Source: JBBRWV01 sp038248985
GTDB taxonomy: Bacteria; Planctomycetota; Phycisphaerae; WQYP01
Length of the DNA stretch: 21,014 bases
Direction: 5' to 3'
Assembly: GCA_038248985.1 (NCBI GenBank)
Contig: JBBRWV010000063.1
Location: 1-21,014, forward strand
The notes under the pieces are model-generated. The model was not told the origin of the DNA and did no database searches. It worked only from the letters and a program-made list of their open reading frames with translations. Within the stretch, counting starts at the first letter, position 1. The number at the start of each line of letters is the position of its first letter. Below, one piece after another: positions 6,167 through 14,099 of this stretch. The position numbers were made by a program, and so were the translations under genes.

Positions 6167-7606
6167 TTACCGGCCGCCGAGGAGGGAGAGGACTTGCTGG
6201 GGGAGCTGGTTGGCCTGGGCGAGGATGCTGGTGCCGGCCTGTTGGAGGATTTGGAGGCGGGTAAGGTTGCTGGTTTCGGTAGCGAAGTCGGTATCGCGGA
6301 TGGTGGATTCGGCGGAGGTGACATTTTCGAGAGCGACCTGGAGGGAGCTGATGTTGGTTTGGAGGGTGTTTTTCTCGAAGGCACCGAGGCGACCGCGGAT
6401 GACGGCGACCTGGTTGACGGCCTGGTCGATGATGCGGCTGGCGGAGGCGGCTTTTCCGGCGACGAGACTGGAGGCACCGCCGGTGGTGATGTCGGTGAGG
6501 TAGCCGTTGACAGCGCTGCCGAGTCGGCTGGCGGAGACGGAGTCGATGGCGATGTTGACTTGCTGGCTGGTTTGGACCTGCGGTCCGAGTTGGAAGATGG
6601 CTCCGCCGCCGGTGATGGAGAAGGTTTTGGTACCGACACCGAAGGCTTGATCGAGGTTGAGGGAGAGGGAGAGGGCGGAGGAGTTGAGGGAGATATTGAG
6701 GCCGTCGCCGATGGCTTGGGCGCCGTTGATGGAGGCGATGGCATCGCGTCCGGTGGCGCGTTGCTGGGTGGCACCGGTGGAGGTTTTGGTGATGAAGTTG
6801 TTGGAATCGCCGAGGATGTTGACGGAGACGAATTCGCGGCTGCCGAAGCCGGTGGTGGTGAGGGTGATGCCGGAGGAGGCGTTGGCGGCGGAGGTGATGT
6901 TGGCGGCGACGCCGGTGGAATCGGAGATGCGGTTGATGGCGAAGGCGATGGCGGAGGACTTGGTGCCGGAGGTGAAGGAGAGGACTTCAGTGCCGACGCG
7001 TCCCGCGAGTTCGAGGGTGATGGAGCGGGTGACGGCGGAGGCTTCGAAGCGGAGGGCGGCGGTTTGCGCGGACTGGAGGACGTTGACGACGACGGGGATG
7101 CTGGTTTGGGTGCCGAAGGAGGCGTTGTAGATGTGAACGTCTTTGAGGGCGCTGGTGGCGACGCCGGAGGAGATGTAGCCGAGGGAGCCGTCGAGAAGTT
7201 TGAGACCGGCGAAGGAGGTGGAGTTGCTGATGCGGGTGATGGAGGCGATGGCGGAGTCGACCTGGAGCTGGTTGGCTTCGATTTCATCCTGGCTGAGACC
7301 GCCGGTGTTGGCGGCCTGGACGGTGAGGCCCTTGATGGAGAGGAGGAGGTTGGCGACTTCGGAGAGTGCGCCTTCGGCGGTGGCGATGACGTTGCTGGCG
7401 CGTTGGGAGTTGTCGATGCCCTGGGCGATGCCCTTGATCTCGCTGCGCAGAGTTTCGCTGGCGATGAGGCCGGCGGGGTCATCGGCACCGCGGTTGATGC
7501 GCATGCCGCTGGAGAGTCGTTCGAGCGATTGCCCGAGGGACTTTTGTGAGCGGTTGAGGTTGGTCTGAGCGATCAGAGCGCCAACATTGGAATTGATGCG
7601 AGCCAT
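6167..7606 (-). CDS. fliC: Flagellin
   Basis: Filament subunit, exported by the flagellar type III system. The 479-residue product has the conserved D0/D1 N-terminus (MARINSNVGALIAQTNLNRS, then LERLSSGMRINRGADDPAG) and the C-terminal coiled-coil D1/D0 (TDFATETSNLTRLQILQQAGTSILAQAN) ending LLGGR. The middle, at roughly residues 170-330, contains a hook-IN-like segment (AIAFAINRISDSTGVAANITS) typical of flagellins with an enlarged outer domain. The start at 7606 is preceded by GGAGGA (7612-7617); the open frame reaches 16 codons further but has no flagellin homology there. It is the last gene of the cluster. A GGA-loop hairpin at 7649-7663 plus GGA in the Shine-Dalgarno suggests repression by CsrA, with FliW as antagonist, as known for Bacillus hag. 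Confidence 0.95.
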   Translation of the reverse strand: MARINSNVGALIAQTNLNRSQKSLGQSLERLSSGMRINRGADDPAGLIASETLRSEIKGIAQGIDNSQRASNVIATAEGALSEVANLLLSIKGLTVQAANTGGLSQDEIEANQLQVDSAIASITRISNSTSFAGLKLLDGSLGYISSGVATSALKDVHIYNASFGTQTSIPVVVNVLQSAQTAALRFEASAVTRSITLELAGRVGTEVLSFTSGTKSSAIAFAINRISDSTGVAANITSAANASSGITLTTTGFGSREFVSVNILGDSNNFITKTSTGATQQRATGRDAIASINGAQAIGDGLNISLNSSALSLSLNLDQAFGVGTKTFSITGGGAIFQLGPQVQTSQQVNIAIDSVSASRLGSAVNGYLTDITTGGASSLVAGKAASASRIIDQAVNQVAVIRGRLGAFEKNTLQTNISSLQVALENVTSAESTIRDTDFATETSNLTRLQILQQAGTSILAQANQLPQQVLSLLGGR

Positions 7607-7648
7607 GACAATCCTCCGTGATTGATCGGCTGCGGGGTAGTAGCCCGT

Positions 7649-7663
7649 TGACATCCAGTGTCA
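7649..7663 (-). promoter_or_regulatory. GGA-loop hairpin in flagellin leader (CsrA site?)
   Basis: On the mRNA the sequence is TGACACTGGATGTCA: a 5-bp stem TGACA/TGTCA and loop CTGGA. The stem ends ACA and TGT, as in the CsrA consensus ACARGGAUGU. It lies 43-57 bases before the start codon; a second GGA is within the Shine-Dalgarno (7612-7617). Confidence 0.55.
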
Positions 7664-7753
7664 GCGGCACGCAAGTGCGGAAGGCACAACCCGCGGCGAT
7701 GGGACATAAGTTCAGTGGGCCAGCCCATCATCAGCCCGAGGGGGACAATTCAT

Positions 7754-7776
7754 GCGGCACACCGTACGGGTGCCGC
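7754..7776 (-). terminator. Hairpin between csrA and flagellin
   Basis: GCGGCAC at 7754-7760 pairs with GTGCCGC at 7770-7776 around a 9-base loop that contains ACCGTACGG, itself able to pair further. It lies 15-40 bases after the csrA stop. No T run follows, so it may be a processing or attenuation hairpin rather than a true terminator. Confidence 0.5.
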
Positions 7777-7791
7777 TGGTTTCAGAGCGAT

Positions 7792-8220
7792 TTACTGTTG
7801 CGGGTTCGAGTTATGGTTCGAATCCGCGGGATTGGGAAGAGGACCGGGTGCGGGACTGGGTGCGTTACTTTGTTTGGCCGGATTTGTGCTGGCGGGCGAA
7901 GGGGGCGTCGCGAGCGGGTTGGCGGCCGGTTTGGGTTCGCCACCGGGTTTAGTGACCAGGTGGCTGGTGCGGTGAGCGCCCGGTGGGACGCTGGAGCGGA
8001 TAGCGGTTTTGGGGAGGTTGCTGAAATCTTCAGCTTTGACCTTGGCCGCTTCGCGGTTTTCGCGTTGGATGGCCTCGTACACTTCTTTGCGGTGTACGGG
8101 GATGGTGTTGGGGGCGGTGATACCGAGGCGTACTTTATCGCCGCGGATGTCCACGATGGTGATTTCGATGTCATCACCGATCATGATGGTTTCGTCGCGT
8201 TGACGAGATAGAACGAGCAT
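7792..8220 (-). CDS. csrA: Carbon storage regulator CsrA with long C-terminal tail
   Basis: CsrA dimers bind GGA-containing hairpins in mRNA leaders and usually block ribosome access. Residues 1-66 are a standard CsrA: MLVLSRQRDETIMIGDDIEI, the strand VRLGITAP, and PVHRKEVYEAIQREN with the RNA-contacting Arg44. Usual length is 60-75 residues, whereas this protein has 142. The extra half is rich in Pro, Ala, Ser and Asn and looks disordered. The start has a GGAAGGA Shine-Dalgarno 8 bases upstream. It lies between fliW and flagellin, the arrangement of the known FliW-CsrA-Hag partner switch. Two GGA-loop hairpins in its own leader suggest autoregulation. A late frameshift extending a shorter gene is possible, but no in-frame clue to one is visible. 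Confidence 0.95.
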   Translation of the reverse strand: MLVLSRQRDETIMIGDDIEITIVDIRGDKVRLGITAPNTIPVHRKEVYEAIQRENREAAKVKAEDFSNLPKTAIRSSVPPGAHRTSHLVTKPGGEPKPAANPLATPPSPASTNPAKQSNAPSPAPGPLPNPADSNHNSNPQQ

Positions 8221-8246
8221 CTGTGGGATCCTTCCCGGCCAGTCTG

Positions 8247-8260
8247 ATTTCTCCTGAAAT
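8247..8260 (-). promoter_or_regulatory. GGA-loop hairpin 2 in csrA leader
   Basis: On the mRNA the sequence is ATTTCAGGAGAAAT: a 5-bp stem ATTTC/GAAAT with tetraloop AGGA. It lies 27-40 bases before the csrA start, and a further GGA is in the Shine-Dalgarno GGAAGGA. Confidence 0.5.
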
Positions 8261-8299
8261 GCAGAGTGGCCATAAGTCGGAACAGTTTTCCGGTGATCA

Positions 8300-8318
8300 G
8301 CGAACCGTCCTGGTTCGC
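8300..8318 (-). promoter_or_regulatory. GGA-loop hairpin 1 in csrA leader
   Basis: On the mRNA the sequence is GCGAACCAGGACGGTTCGC: a perfect 7-bp stem with pentaloop AGGAC. This is a textbook CsrA target shape, 80-98 bases before the csrA start. Its stem shares CGAACC/GGTTCG with the hairpin at flgA (17464-17480). Confidence 0.6.
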
Positions 8319-8477
8319 CGTGCGGGTCTGAGGGTCCTATTCAGGAGGGGGTCAGACCAGCGTGAGTTCCGGGGTGTTCCGGCCGCCTCCGTGCGGCATC
8401 AGATTATTCCTATTCACTTGTACGTTTCACAGTATTTGTTGACGGGACTTAATACCCGGATGAAGTATTCCTGGTGA

Positions 8478-8936
8478 TTACGCGGTTTTGCTGAGGGGTT
8501 GGAGCTTGGTGCCGCGTTGGAGCTGGAGGATGGGGTGACGGGTGGCGTATTTTTTCTCGCTGATGACGATCTGGGAGGCGACGCAGGTGGTGCCGTGGAT
8601 GACGAGGGGGCCTTGGAGGTTGGCGGTGAGGGTATCGCCGATTTTGTTGACGATGACGAGGACGTTGGCCTCGGAGAGATCTTTGAGGTTGAGTTCGGTG
8701 CGGGTTTCCTCGCGGAGGGGGACGATGTAGTCGGGGACGAAGAGGAGGGGATCGGTGACGACGAAGGCGAGGTCAGCGGTTTCGATGGACTGGAGCCAGT
8801 AGAAGCTGGAGTCCTGTTCGGGCTGGATGAGGAGGTACTGTTGGAACTGGGGGAAGCCGAGGATCCCGCGCGGGAAGTTGATGATGCGCTGGGTGTCCAC
8901 CTCGACAGGGCCGAACCTGCTGGTTTGAACGATCAT
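8478..8936 (-). CDS. fliW: Flagellar assembly factor FliW
   Basis: FliW binds CsrA and relieves its repression; flagellin competes by binding FliW, so filament export is coupled to flagellin translation. The 152-residue product has the family length and signature near the N-terminus: FGPVEVDTQRIINFPRGILG, FPQFQQYLLI, then DLAFVVTDPLLFVPDY and the strand LVIVNKIGDTLTANLQGPLVI. The start ATG is preceded by AGGAG (8943-8947) 6-7 bases upstream. It lies downstream of flgL and upstream of csrA (257 bases away) on the same strand. Confidence 0.95.
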   Translation of the reverse strand: MIVQTSRFGPVEVDTQRIINFPRGILGFPQFQQYLLIQPEQDSSFYWLQSIETADLAFVVTDPLLFVPDYIVPLREETRTELNLKDLSEANVLVIVNKIGDTLTANLQGPLVIHGTTCVASQIVISEKKYATRHPILQLQRGTKLQPLSKTA

Positions 8937-8971
8937 GGGAAACTCCTAAGCGGTATTCCATGTGGCTTCTT

Positions 8972-8989
8972 TCGTTGCGTCCCGAACGA
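8972..8989 (-). promoter_or_regulatory. GGA-loop hairpin in fliW leader
   Basis: On the mRNA the sequence is TCGTTCGGGACGCAACGA: stem TCGTT/AACGA plus an inner CG/CG pair with a GGA triloop and one bulged C. It lies 36-53 bases before the fliW start, whose Shine-Dalgarno also contains AGGA. Confidence 0.4.
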
Positions 8990-9052
8990 CCCTGTTCTGG
9001 GCGAGCCGGATGTATGGAGGAAACCGCAGTCCGTCATACATATTTATCGATT

Positions 9053-9070
9053 GACAAGTGTAGACTTGTC
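9053..9070. repeat. Inverted repeat between flgL and fliW
   Basis: GACAAGT and ACTTGTC, separated by four bases, form a 7-bp inverted repeat about 20 bases beyond the flgL stop. It has no T tract when read leftward, so it could be an operator or a weak hairpin. A second inverted repeat, ATGTATG/CATACAT, lies further into the same gap (about 9012-9043). Confidence 0.55.
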
Positions 9071-9087
9071 CAATAAATCTCTGCATA

Positions 9088-11340
9088 TCAGCTAAGGAAA
9101 TCCATCAAACTGAGGTTGGTGGAGGCCTGGGCGACTTTGAGTGATGCTTCATAGGCTGTCTGGAGAAGTTGGAAGCGGGAGATGGCCGCAGTCATGTCGG
9201 TATCTTCGAGGAGGCTGCGGGCGTTTTCGAGCTGGAGTTGATCATTGGCGACATCGTCTTTGCGACTTTCGAGGTCTTTGACGCGAGCGCCGACCTGGCC
9301 GCGGGCGTTGATGATTTGTTTGCCATCGAGCTCGAGGAGTTGGGCGGCGCGGGAGATGCCGGCCTGGTCATTGGAGAGGAGGGCGTCGCGGAGCATGGCG
9401 AGGGAGCTGAAGATGCCCTTGGGCTGAAGGGGGTTGACGTCCTGGCCGAGGATTTGCCCGGGGGTGAGGGAGGAGGCGTATTGCTGAATGCCAAGTTGTG
9501 AAGCGACGAGGGAGGAGTTGGTGCCGGAGATTTGGAAAGCGGAGGCACCGATGGAGGCGTCATTGAATTCGAGGCCGTTGCCGACGGAGGCCAGGGAGGC
9601 GGTGACTTTATTGAGGGGGTTGTTGTTGCCATCGGCGTTGTTGATTTTGTTGAGGACGTCCTGAACGGTGGTGGCGCCGGTGAGGTTGACGGTGAAGGAG
9701 GAGCCATCACGACGGGAGACGCGGAAATCATCGGTGCTGAAGGTGATGTTGGAGCCGGTGAGTGAGGGGCCGGAGCCGGTGGTGAAGAGTCCGAGGTTGG
9801 AGCCGTTGCTGACGTAGCCTGAGGCGGCGGCGACGGAGAGGTTTCCGGGTCCTGCGGAGGTGTCGGAGAGGGAGATGCCATTGCCGGTTGCGTTCAAGGT
9901 AGCCGTCACAGTTCCGTTGCCCGACGCTCCGTTGATCGCCGCGATCAAGCTGGAGGGCGTCGTGATGCCATCGAGCGTAACAGCAAAGGTCGTGCCATCA
10001 GTTTTAGTAACACGGATGGTGCCTTTGGGGCCGGGGACTTGGGAGGAGCTGGGGGTGATGCCGGCGTTGTAGTTGAAGTCGGCGATGTTGGTGTTGGCGT
10101 TGAAGCTGCGGATACCGAGTTGTTCTGCGGTATTTCCGCCATTTTCGCCGATTTTGAGGGGTGCGCCGCTGAGAGGGTTGAAGAGATTGAGGCCGTCGGC
10201 GGTGGCATTTATTTCGGCGTAAACATTGGTGCCGGAGCCGTTGATGGCGTTGATGAGATCTTCGACGGAGGTGAGCCCGGTGAGGGAGATGGTTGCAGAA
10301 TTTGCGCCGTTGATGATTTTTATGCCTGTTGGATCGATGCCTGCGCCGCCGTTGAGGCTGGCGAGGGTGGTGATGGCGGTGATTCTGGGGCCGACGGCGG
10401 TGCCGGTGAGGGTGGTGGTGGGGGCGGCGGTGCCGGTGAGGCCGAGTTGAGCGGCGGTTTTGGTGGCGGCGGAGACGTCGGCGAGGGTGACGGTTTGGAG
10501 GGAATCACCGGTGAGGACGAAGCCATTGGTGCCGATGGCGAGGGAAGCGTCACTGCCGGCGGTGAGGAGGGCGGCGTTGACGAGGTTGACGACGTCGCCG
10601 GCGGTGGCGGCGGTGGAGAGATCAACGGTGGAAGTGCCGGTGCCGACGGTGAGGTTGATGTTTCCTGCGCTAATGCCGGCGAGAGTTGCGCCTTGGAGAT
10701 CGGCGAGGCGGGTGGAGGCGGTGAGGGCGGGGCTGAGGTTTTTGTAGCCGACGACCTGGGAGCTGAGACCGCCGAAGACGTTGTTGCCATTGAGGGTGTA
10801 TTCGATTTCGCCGCCGGTATTGGTGAGGATGCCCTGGCCTTTTTGGGAGCCGTTGTACTTGTAGCCGCCGCCGACAGCGACGAAAGCGGCTTCGGTGCCG
10901 TTTTGGCCGCCGAAGACCGAAGCGCCTTGATACTTGTAGTTAGATAGATCGAGGGTTCGTTGGAGGAGGGAATCGACGACTTGGGCCTGGGCCTTGCGTT
11001 CATCGGCAGTGGAACTGGAACCGACCTGGGAGCTGGCGATGCTTTTGGCCTGAAGGATCATGTCAGAGAGAGTGGAGAGGGAAGTATCGGCGGTATTTAG
11101 AAAGCTTGAGGCGAAATTGAGATTTTTGTTAAATTGATTATTAGCTTCGATAGCGCGTTTAAGGCGATCGATGCCGAGTGCGGCGGCGGGATCATCGCTG
11201 GCGCGGTTGAGTTGTTTCTGGGTGGAGATCTGGTTTTGAACGGTGAGCAGGTCGTACTGGTTACCCTGCAGCGTGCCGAGAAGCAGCGAGCTTCGCAGTT
11301 GATTGGAGACACGGGCGACTTGCAGGGGGACGATGTTCAT
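9088..11340 (-). CDS. flgL: Hook-filament junction protein FlgL, enlarged
   Basis: FlgL caps the hook and adapts it to the flagellin filament. The N-terminus (VSNQLRSSLLLGTLQGNQYDLLTVQNQISTQK, then LNRASDDPAAALGI) and the C-terminal coiled coil (ARVKDLESRKDDVANDQ, SLLEDTDMTAAISRFQLLQTAYEASLKVA) are clear family ends. The usual length is about 300 residues; this has 750. The extra 400 or so residues lie in the middle and read as four related units with hook-IN features: TAGDVVNLVNAAL, SVEDLINAINGSG, TPSSLIAAINGAS and TVQDVLNKINNAD, each followed by a 'G-x-x-L' strand pair. Start ATG has TGAGG 6 bases upstream, 13 bases after the flgK stop. Confidence 0.9.
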   Translation of the reverse strand: MNIVPLQVARVSNQLRSSLLLGTLQGNQYDLLTVQNQISTQKQLNRASDDPAAALGIDRLKRAIEANNQFNKNLNFASSFLNTADTSLSTLSDMILQAKSIASSQVGSSSTADERKAQAQVVDSLLQRTLDLSNYKYQGASVFGGQNGTEAAFVAVGGGYKYNGSQKGQGILTNTGGEIEYTLNGNNVFGGLSSQVVGYKNLSPALTASTRLADLQGATLAGISAGNINLTVGTGTSTVDLSTAATAGDVVNLVNAALLTAGSDASLAIGTNGFVLTGDSLQTVTLADVSAATKTAAQLGLTGTAAPTTTLTGTAVGPRITAITTLASLNGGAGIDPTGIKIINGANSATISLTGLTSVEDLINAINGSGTNVYAEINATADGLNLFNPLSGAPLKIGENGGNTAEQLGIRSFNANTNIADFNYNAGITPSSSQVPGPKGTIRVTKTDGTTFAVTLDGITTPSSLIAAINGASGNGTVTATLNATGNGISLSDTSAGPGNLSVAAASGYVSNGSNLGLFTTGSGPSLTGSNITFSTDDFRVSRRDGSSFTVNLTGATTVQDVLNKINNADGNNNPLNKVTASLASVGNGLEFNDASIGASAFQISGTNSSLVASQLGIQQYASSLTPGQILGQDVNPLQPKGIFSSLAMLRDALLSNDQAGISRAAQLLELDGKQIINARGQVGARVKDLESRKDDVANDQLQLENARSLLEDTDMTAAISRFQLLQTAYEASLKVAQASTNLSLMDFLS
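9982..9997 (-). promoter_or_regulatory. Intragenic sigma-54-type site in flgL
   Basis: Read leftward the sequence is TGGCACGACCTTTGCT, which matches TGGCACG-N4-TTGCW at every fixed base. It lies inside flgL and points toward fliW, csrA and flagellin. It may be chance, because it also encodes part of a hook-IN unit. Confidence 0.35.
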
Positions 11341-11353
11341 GGGACCTCAGAGA

Positions 11354-13072
11354 CTAGCGAACCAAACCGAGAACTGTTTCCATCATTTGAGTGATGACAT
11401 TGATGTAGCGAGCGGTGCCCTGGAAGGCTTGTTGATATTTGGTGAGATTGATGGCTTCTTCATCGAGTGAGACTCCGCTGATAGCTTCGCGTTGAGCGTA
11501 CAGGGTGTCACGAAGCAATCCATGTGCCGTGACATCATCGGAGGCGTTTTTGGCATGGGAGGCAAGTTCACCGATGTAGCTGGAGTAGAAATCTTTGATG
11601 CTGCGGCCATTGAGATGGGCGACGGTGGCGGAGCCTGCGAGGGCGAGGGCCTGGGCATTGCGGTTTGAGCCGGTGATGTTGTCGCGGGCGGTGGCAAGGA
11701 GATTTGGGGTATTTTTCAGGACGGTGTTGATTTGAATGTCGGAGGCGTTTTTGCCGGTGAAGAAGGTGTTGATGCCGAGGGAGGCGAGGGCGCCACTGGT
11801 GTCATCGGAAAAGGTGAAGGAGACGTGGTTATTGTTGCTGCTGATTTGCAGGTGGCCGCCGCTGTCGACGATGGCGTTGACGATGCCGCCGCCGGCGGCG
11901 GAGATATCCGCGGCGAGGGAGTTGAGAGTAGATTGCGGGCCGGTGCCGCTGAGGTTGACGGTGATTTGCTTGGTGGTGATCTGGCCATTTTGATCTTTGA
12001 TGTGGAGATTGAATGTGCCGTTGACGGGGGTGAAGGCGATGCCGGTGGAGGCTTCACCGGCGTTGAGGGTGGCGGTGGGGCTGAGGACCTGGGTGGCACC
12101 GGTGACGTTGGAGAAGCCGCTGAGGCCTTGTCCTTGCGAGTGAATTCCATTTACAGTGCTTATTAGGCCCGAGGCGATGCTATCAACGGCGGCGACGGCG
12201 GGTGTTACATAGTTATCGCGGCCGTTCACGAGGGCACCGAGTTTTCCGCTGCTGACGGTGAGGGTATCGCCGTTGTCGGCAAAGGTGAGATTGATGGTGA
12301 CCATGTTACCGGCGGCGTCATAACTTTGGCTGGTGGAGATGCCGCGGGTGGTGGAGCCTTGGACGATGGGGACGCTGCCGACGAGGACGTTGACCTGGCC
12401 GTTGCCCATGTCGATGGAGCGGATATCCATGAGTTGCGAGAGTTTTCCGAGGGCGATGTCGCGTTGATCGCGGAGGTTGCTGGCGGAGCCGGCGCCGGCT
12501 TCAGAGACGGTGATCTGCTGATTGAGGTTGGCGATGGTGTGGACGAGGGCGTTGGCGGAGGTGGCCTGGGCCTGGATCTGGGCCTGGGCATCTTCGCGGA
12601 TAGCGCCGATTTGAGTGCGGAGAGACTGAAGGTAGCCTGTGAGCGAGACGCCGTTCTGGATGACGACGCTGCGTTGTGCGGTGTCGGATGGATTGTTGGC
12701 GAGGGTGGAGAAGCTATTGAAGAAGTCGGACATGCGTGCGGAGAGATCGTTGTCGTTGAGGATGCCGAAGGTTGTTTCCAGGCGACCGAGGACATTGTCG
12801 AGAGTGCCGGCGCCGTTTTGGTCGCTGGTGGCGTCGCGGAGGCTTTCGTCGAGGGCGGCATTGACTTGGCGCTCGATGGAATCAATGGTGACGCCGGTGC
12901 CGAGGGACTGGCCTTGGCCAAAGGCGACGGGGGTCGAAGGGGTAAGGCGGACGACCTGCCGGGAATAGCCTTCGGTGCCGGCATTGGTGATGTTGTTTCC
13001 GGTGACGGTCAGGCCGACCTGCTGAGCGGCGAGGCTGGACTGGCCAAGTTGTAAGGCACCTATAAGCGTCAC
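11354..13072 (-). CDS. flgK: Hook-filament junction protein FlgK
   Basis: FlgK is the first hook-filament junction protein, placed on the distal hook before FlgL. The 572-residue product is near the family length. It starts with the rod/hook-type helix LGQSSLAAQQVGLTVTGNNITNAGTEGYSRQ and ends with the partner helix GVSLDEEAINLTKYQQAFQGTA, then RYINVITQMMETVLG. The start is GTG (complement of 13070-13072) with TGAGG 7 bases before it. It follows flgN by 41 bases and precedes flgL by 13 bases, consistent with cotranslation. Confidence 0.95.
   Translation of the reverse strand: MTLIGALQLGQSSLAAQQVGLTVTGNNITNAGTEGYSRQVVRLTPSTPVAFGQGQSLGTGVTIDSIERQVNAALDESLRDATSDQNGAGTLDNVLGRLETTFGILNDNDLSARMSDFFNSFSTLANNPSDTAQRSVVIQNGVSLTGYLQSLRTQIGAIREDAQAQIQAQATSANALVHTIANLNQQITVSEAGAGSASNLRDQRDIALGKLSQLMDIRSIDMGNGQVNVLVGSVPIVQGSTTRGISTSQSYDAAGNMVTINLTFADNGDTLTVSSGKLGALVNGRDNYVTPAVAAVDSIASGLISTVNGIHSQGQGLSGFSNVTGATQVLSPTATLNAGEASTGIAFTPVNGTFNLHIKDQNGQITTKQITVNLSGTGPQSTLNSLAADISAAGGGIVNAIVDSGGHLQISSNNNHVSFTFSDDTSGALASLGINTFFTGKNASDIQINTVLKNTPNLLATARDNITGSNRNAQALALAGSATVAHLNGRSIKDFYSSYIGELASHAKNASDDVTAHGLLRDTLYAQREAISGVSLDEEAINLTKYQQAFQGTARYINVITQMMETVLGLVR
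11514..11529 (-). promoter_or_regulatory. Weak sigma-54-like site near flgK 3' end
   Basis: Read leftward the sequence is CGGCACATGGATTGCT, with GGCAC and TTGCT correctly spaced but T replaced by C at the first base and G by A after GGCAC. It would start transcription about 160 bases before flgL. Because it is intragenic, this is only a candidate. Confidence 0.25.
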
Positions 13073-13113
13073 AGCAGAACCTCAGAAAATAGAAACATGT
13101 GAAAAATGAATGG

Positions 13114-13608
13114 TTAAGCAGTTACTTCCAGGGTGTGGATGCCGGCAATGGCGGCTTTGCGGCCGTTGCGCATGTAGAGTCCGGCGTGTTGCGCCAGGCC
13201 GGTGACGATTTTGAGAATTTTGGCGAAGCTCTTGACGACAGATTCACTGACCTTGGAGTTGATGCGGTTGTAGCGATCGAGCTGTTCAACGGTGGATTTG
13301 ATCTGACTGGAGAGGACAAGCAGTTCGCTGCGGCGAGGTTCGGCCAGGCGTTTGGCGAATTCGGAGATGGTAGGGTCGACGTTTTTGCCGAGTTTGAGCT
13401 TGAGTTGTTCGACGAGGATTTTGCGAAGTTTTTCGATCATGGTGAGGCGTTCGACTTCGGTGCGTTCGCGTTCGAGAAGGGGGTTGAGGCGTTCGACGTC
13501 GAAGGTACGCAGGGCATCTTGGCGGGCGGTGGCGATTTGGAGGAGTCGCTGATGGGAGGCGAGCAGTTCCCGCAGGAGGAGGGTGAGGTCATTGGCAAGT
13601 TTATCCAT
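13114..13608 (-). CDS. flgN: FlgN-type export chaperone for FlgK/FlgL
   Basis: The 164-residue, largely helical protein has the FlgN pattern: an N-terminal helix LTLLLRELLASHQRLLQIATARQDALRTFDVERL, then charged helices LLERERTEVERLTMIEKLR and a C-terminal helical region ending in VVKSFAKILKIVTGLAQHAG. FlgN chaperones bind FlgK and FlgL and deliver them to the export gate, which fits its position directly before those two genes. The start ATG overlaps the stop of the rod-binding gene by 8 bases (13601-13608, ATGGATAA), indicating translational coupling. Sequence identity to known FlgN is typically low, so the call leans on context. Confidence 0.8.
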   Translation of the reverse strand: MDKLANDLTLLLRELLASHQRLLQIATARQDALRTFDVERLNPLLERERTEVERLTMIEKLRKILVEQLKLKLGKNVDPTISEFAKRLAEPRRSELLVLSSQIKSTVEQLDRYNRINSKVSESVVKSFAKILKIVTGLAQHAGLYMRNGRKAAIAGIHTLEVTA

Positions 13609-14056
13609 TTACATTCACCTTGTGGTCGTTTGCTGGTATTTCCTGAGGTTTTGCAGCCATTGCGCGTTTGAGGATGCGAGCAGCGAGGGATTTTTGGATG
13701 CCGAGTTGGGGGCTATGGGCGAGCCGATCTGCAATTTGTATATCAAATTCCGGACCAAACGTTTTTTCCCCCAATCCTCCACCGAAGAGGGTGTTGGTGG
13801 CGAGGGAACCTTGCCGAAGTTGCTTGAGCATGGGCAAAATCAGCGCTTGCGCCACCAGATCGCCAGCGACCTTTTCGGCTTCTTTCTGTTTTCGTTGGGC
13901 GAGAGTGAGGCCGTCGCCAGTGGTGGCCTGATTGAGTATCTCGTTGAAAGGCAGCGCGGGGTTGGTTGCGGCGCTGGAAAGGAGGCGTTCGGCGGAGCGA
14001 ACGCCATCAAGCGTGCGATTTGTGGGGGCGATTTGTGGTGGAGAGAGAGTATTCAT
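13601..14056 (-). CDS. flgJ: Rod-binding protein, FlgJ N-terminal domain only
   Basis: The 151-residue product has the rod-binding motif at residues 60-135: EKVAGDLVAQALILPMLKQLRQ, then GGGLGEKTFGPEFDIQIADRLAH and GIQKSLAARIL. It would cap or scaffold rod assembly. It lacks the C-terminal muramidase of enteric FlgJ, so wall opening must be done by another enzyme. The start ATG (14056) has GAGG 6 bases upstream. It is the first gene of a block led by a sigma-54 promoter at 14100-14115 and a GGA-loop hairpin at the predicted 5' end. Confidence 0.8.
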   Translation of the reverse strand: MNTLSPPQIAPTNRTLDGVRSAERLLSSAATNPALPFNEILNQATTGDGLTLAQRKQKEAEKVAGDLVAQALILPMLKQLRQGSLATNTLFGGGLGEKTFGPEFDIQIADRLAHSPQLGIQKSLAARILKRAMAAKPQEIPANDHKVNVNG

Positions 14057-14075
14057 CGCATCCTCGCGTAATCAA

Positions 14076-14090
14076 CCGACATCCTGTCGG
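14076..14090 (-). promoter_or_regulatory. GGA-loop hairpin at 5' end of flgJ-like mRNA
   Basis: On the mRNA the sequence is CCGACAGGATGTCGG: a perfect 6-bp stem with a GGA triloop (or 5 bp with AGGAT). It resembles the CsrA consensus ACA-RGGA-UGU. It begins within a base or two of the transcription start predicted from the sigma-54 site, and the Shine-Dalgarno 20 bases on is GAGGATG, giving a second GGA. Confidence 0.6.
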
Positions 14091-14099
14091 AGTCCCTAC

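Noticed and set aside
6083..7549. 488-codon rightward frame over flagellin
   Set aside because: Gly/Asp/Glu low-complexity shadow of the flagellin gene.
7616..7640. GCCGATCA as a sigma-28 -10 box before flagellin
   Set aside because: No TAAAGTTT-like box at the right distance, and the start would fall inside the Shine-Dalgarno.
8223..8477. 84-codon rightward frame between csrA and fliW
   Set aside because: No recognisable product; it overlaps the csrA leader hairpins.
9025..9070. ACAAGTCT/ATCGATAA as a sigma-28 promoter before fliW
   Set aside because: Only partial matches and wrong spacing; AT-rich sequence and the inverted repeat can explain it.
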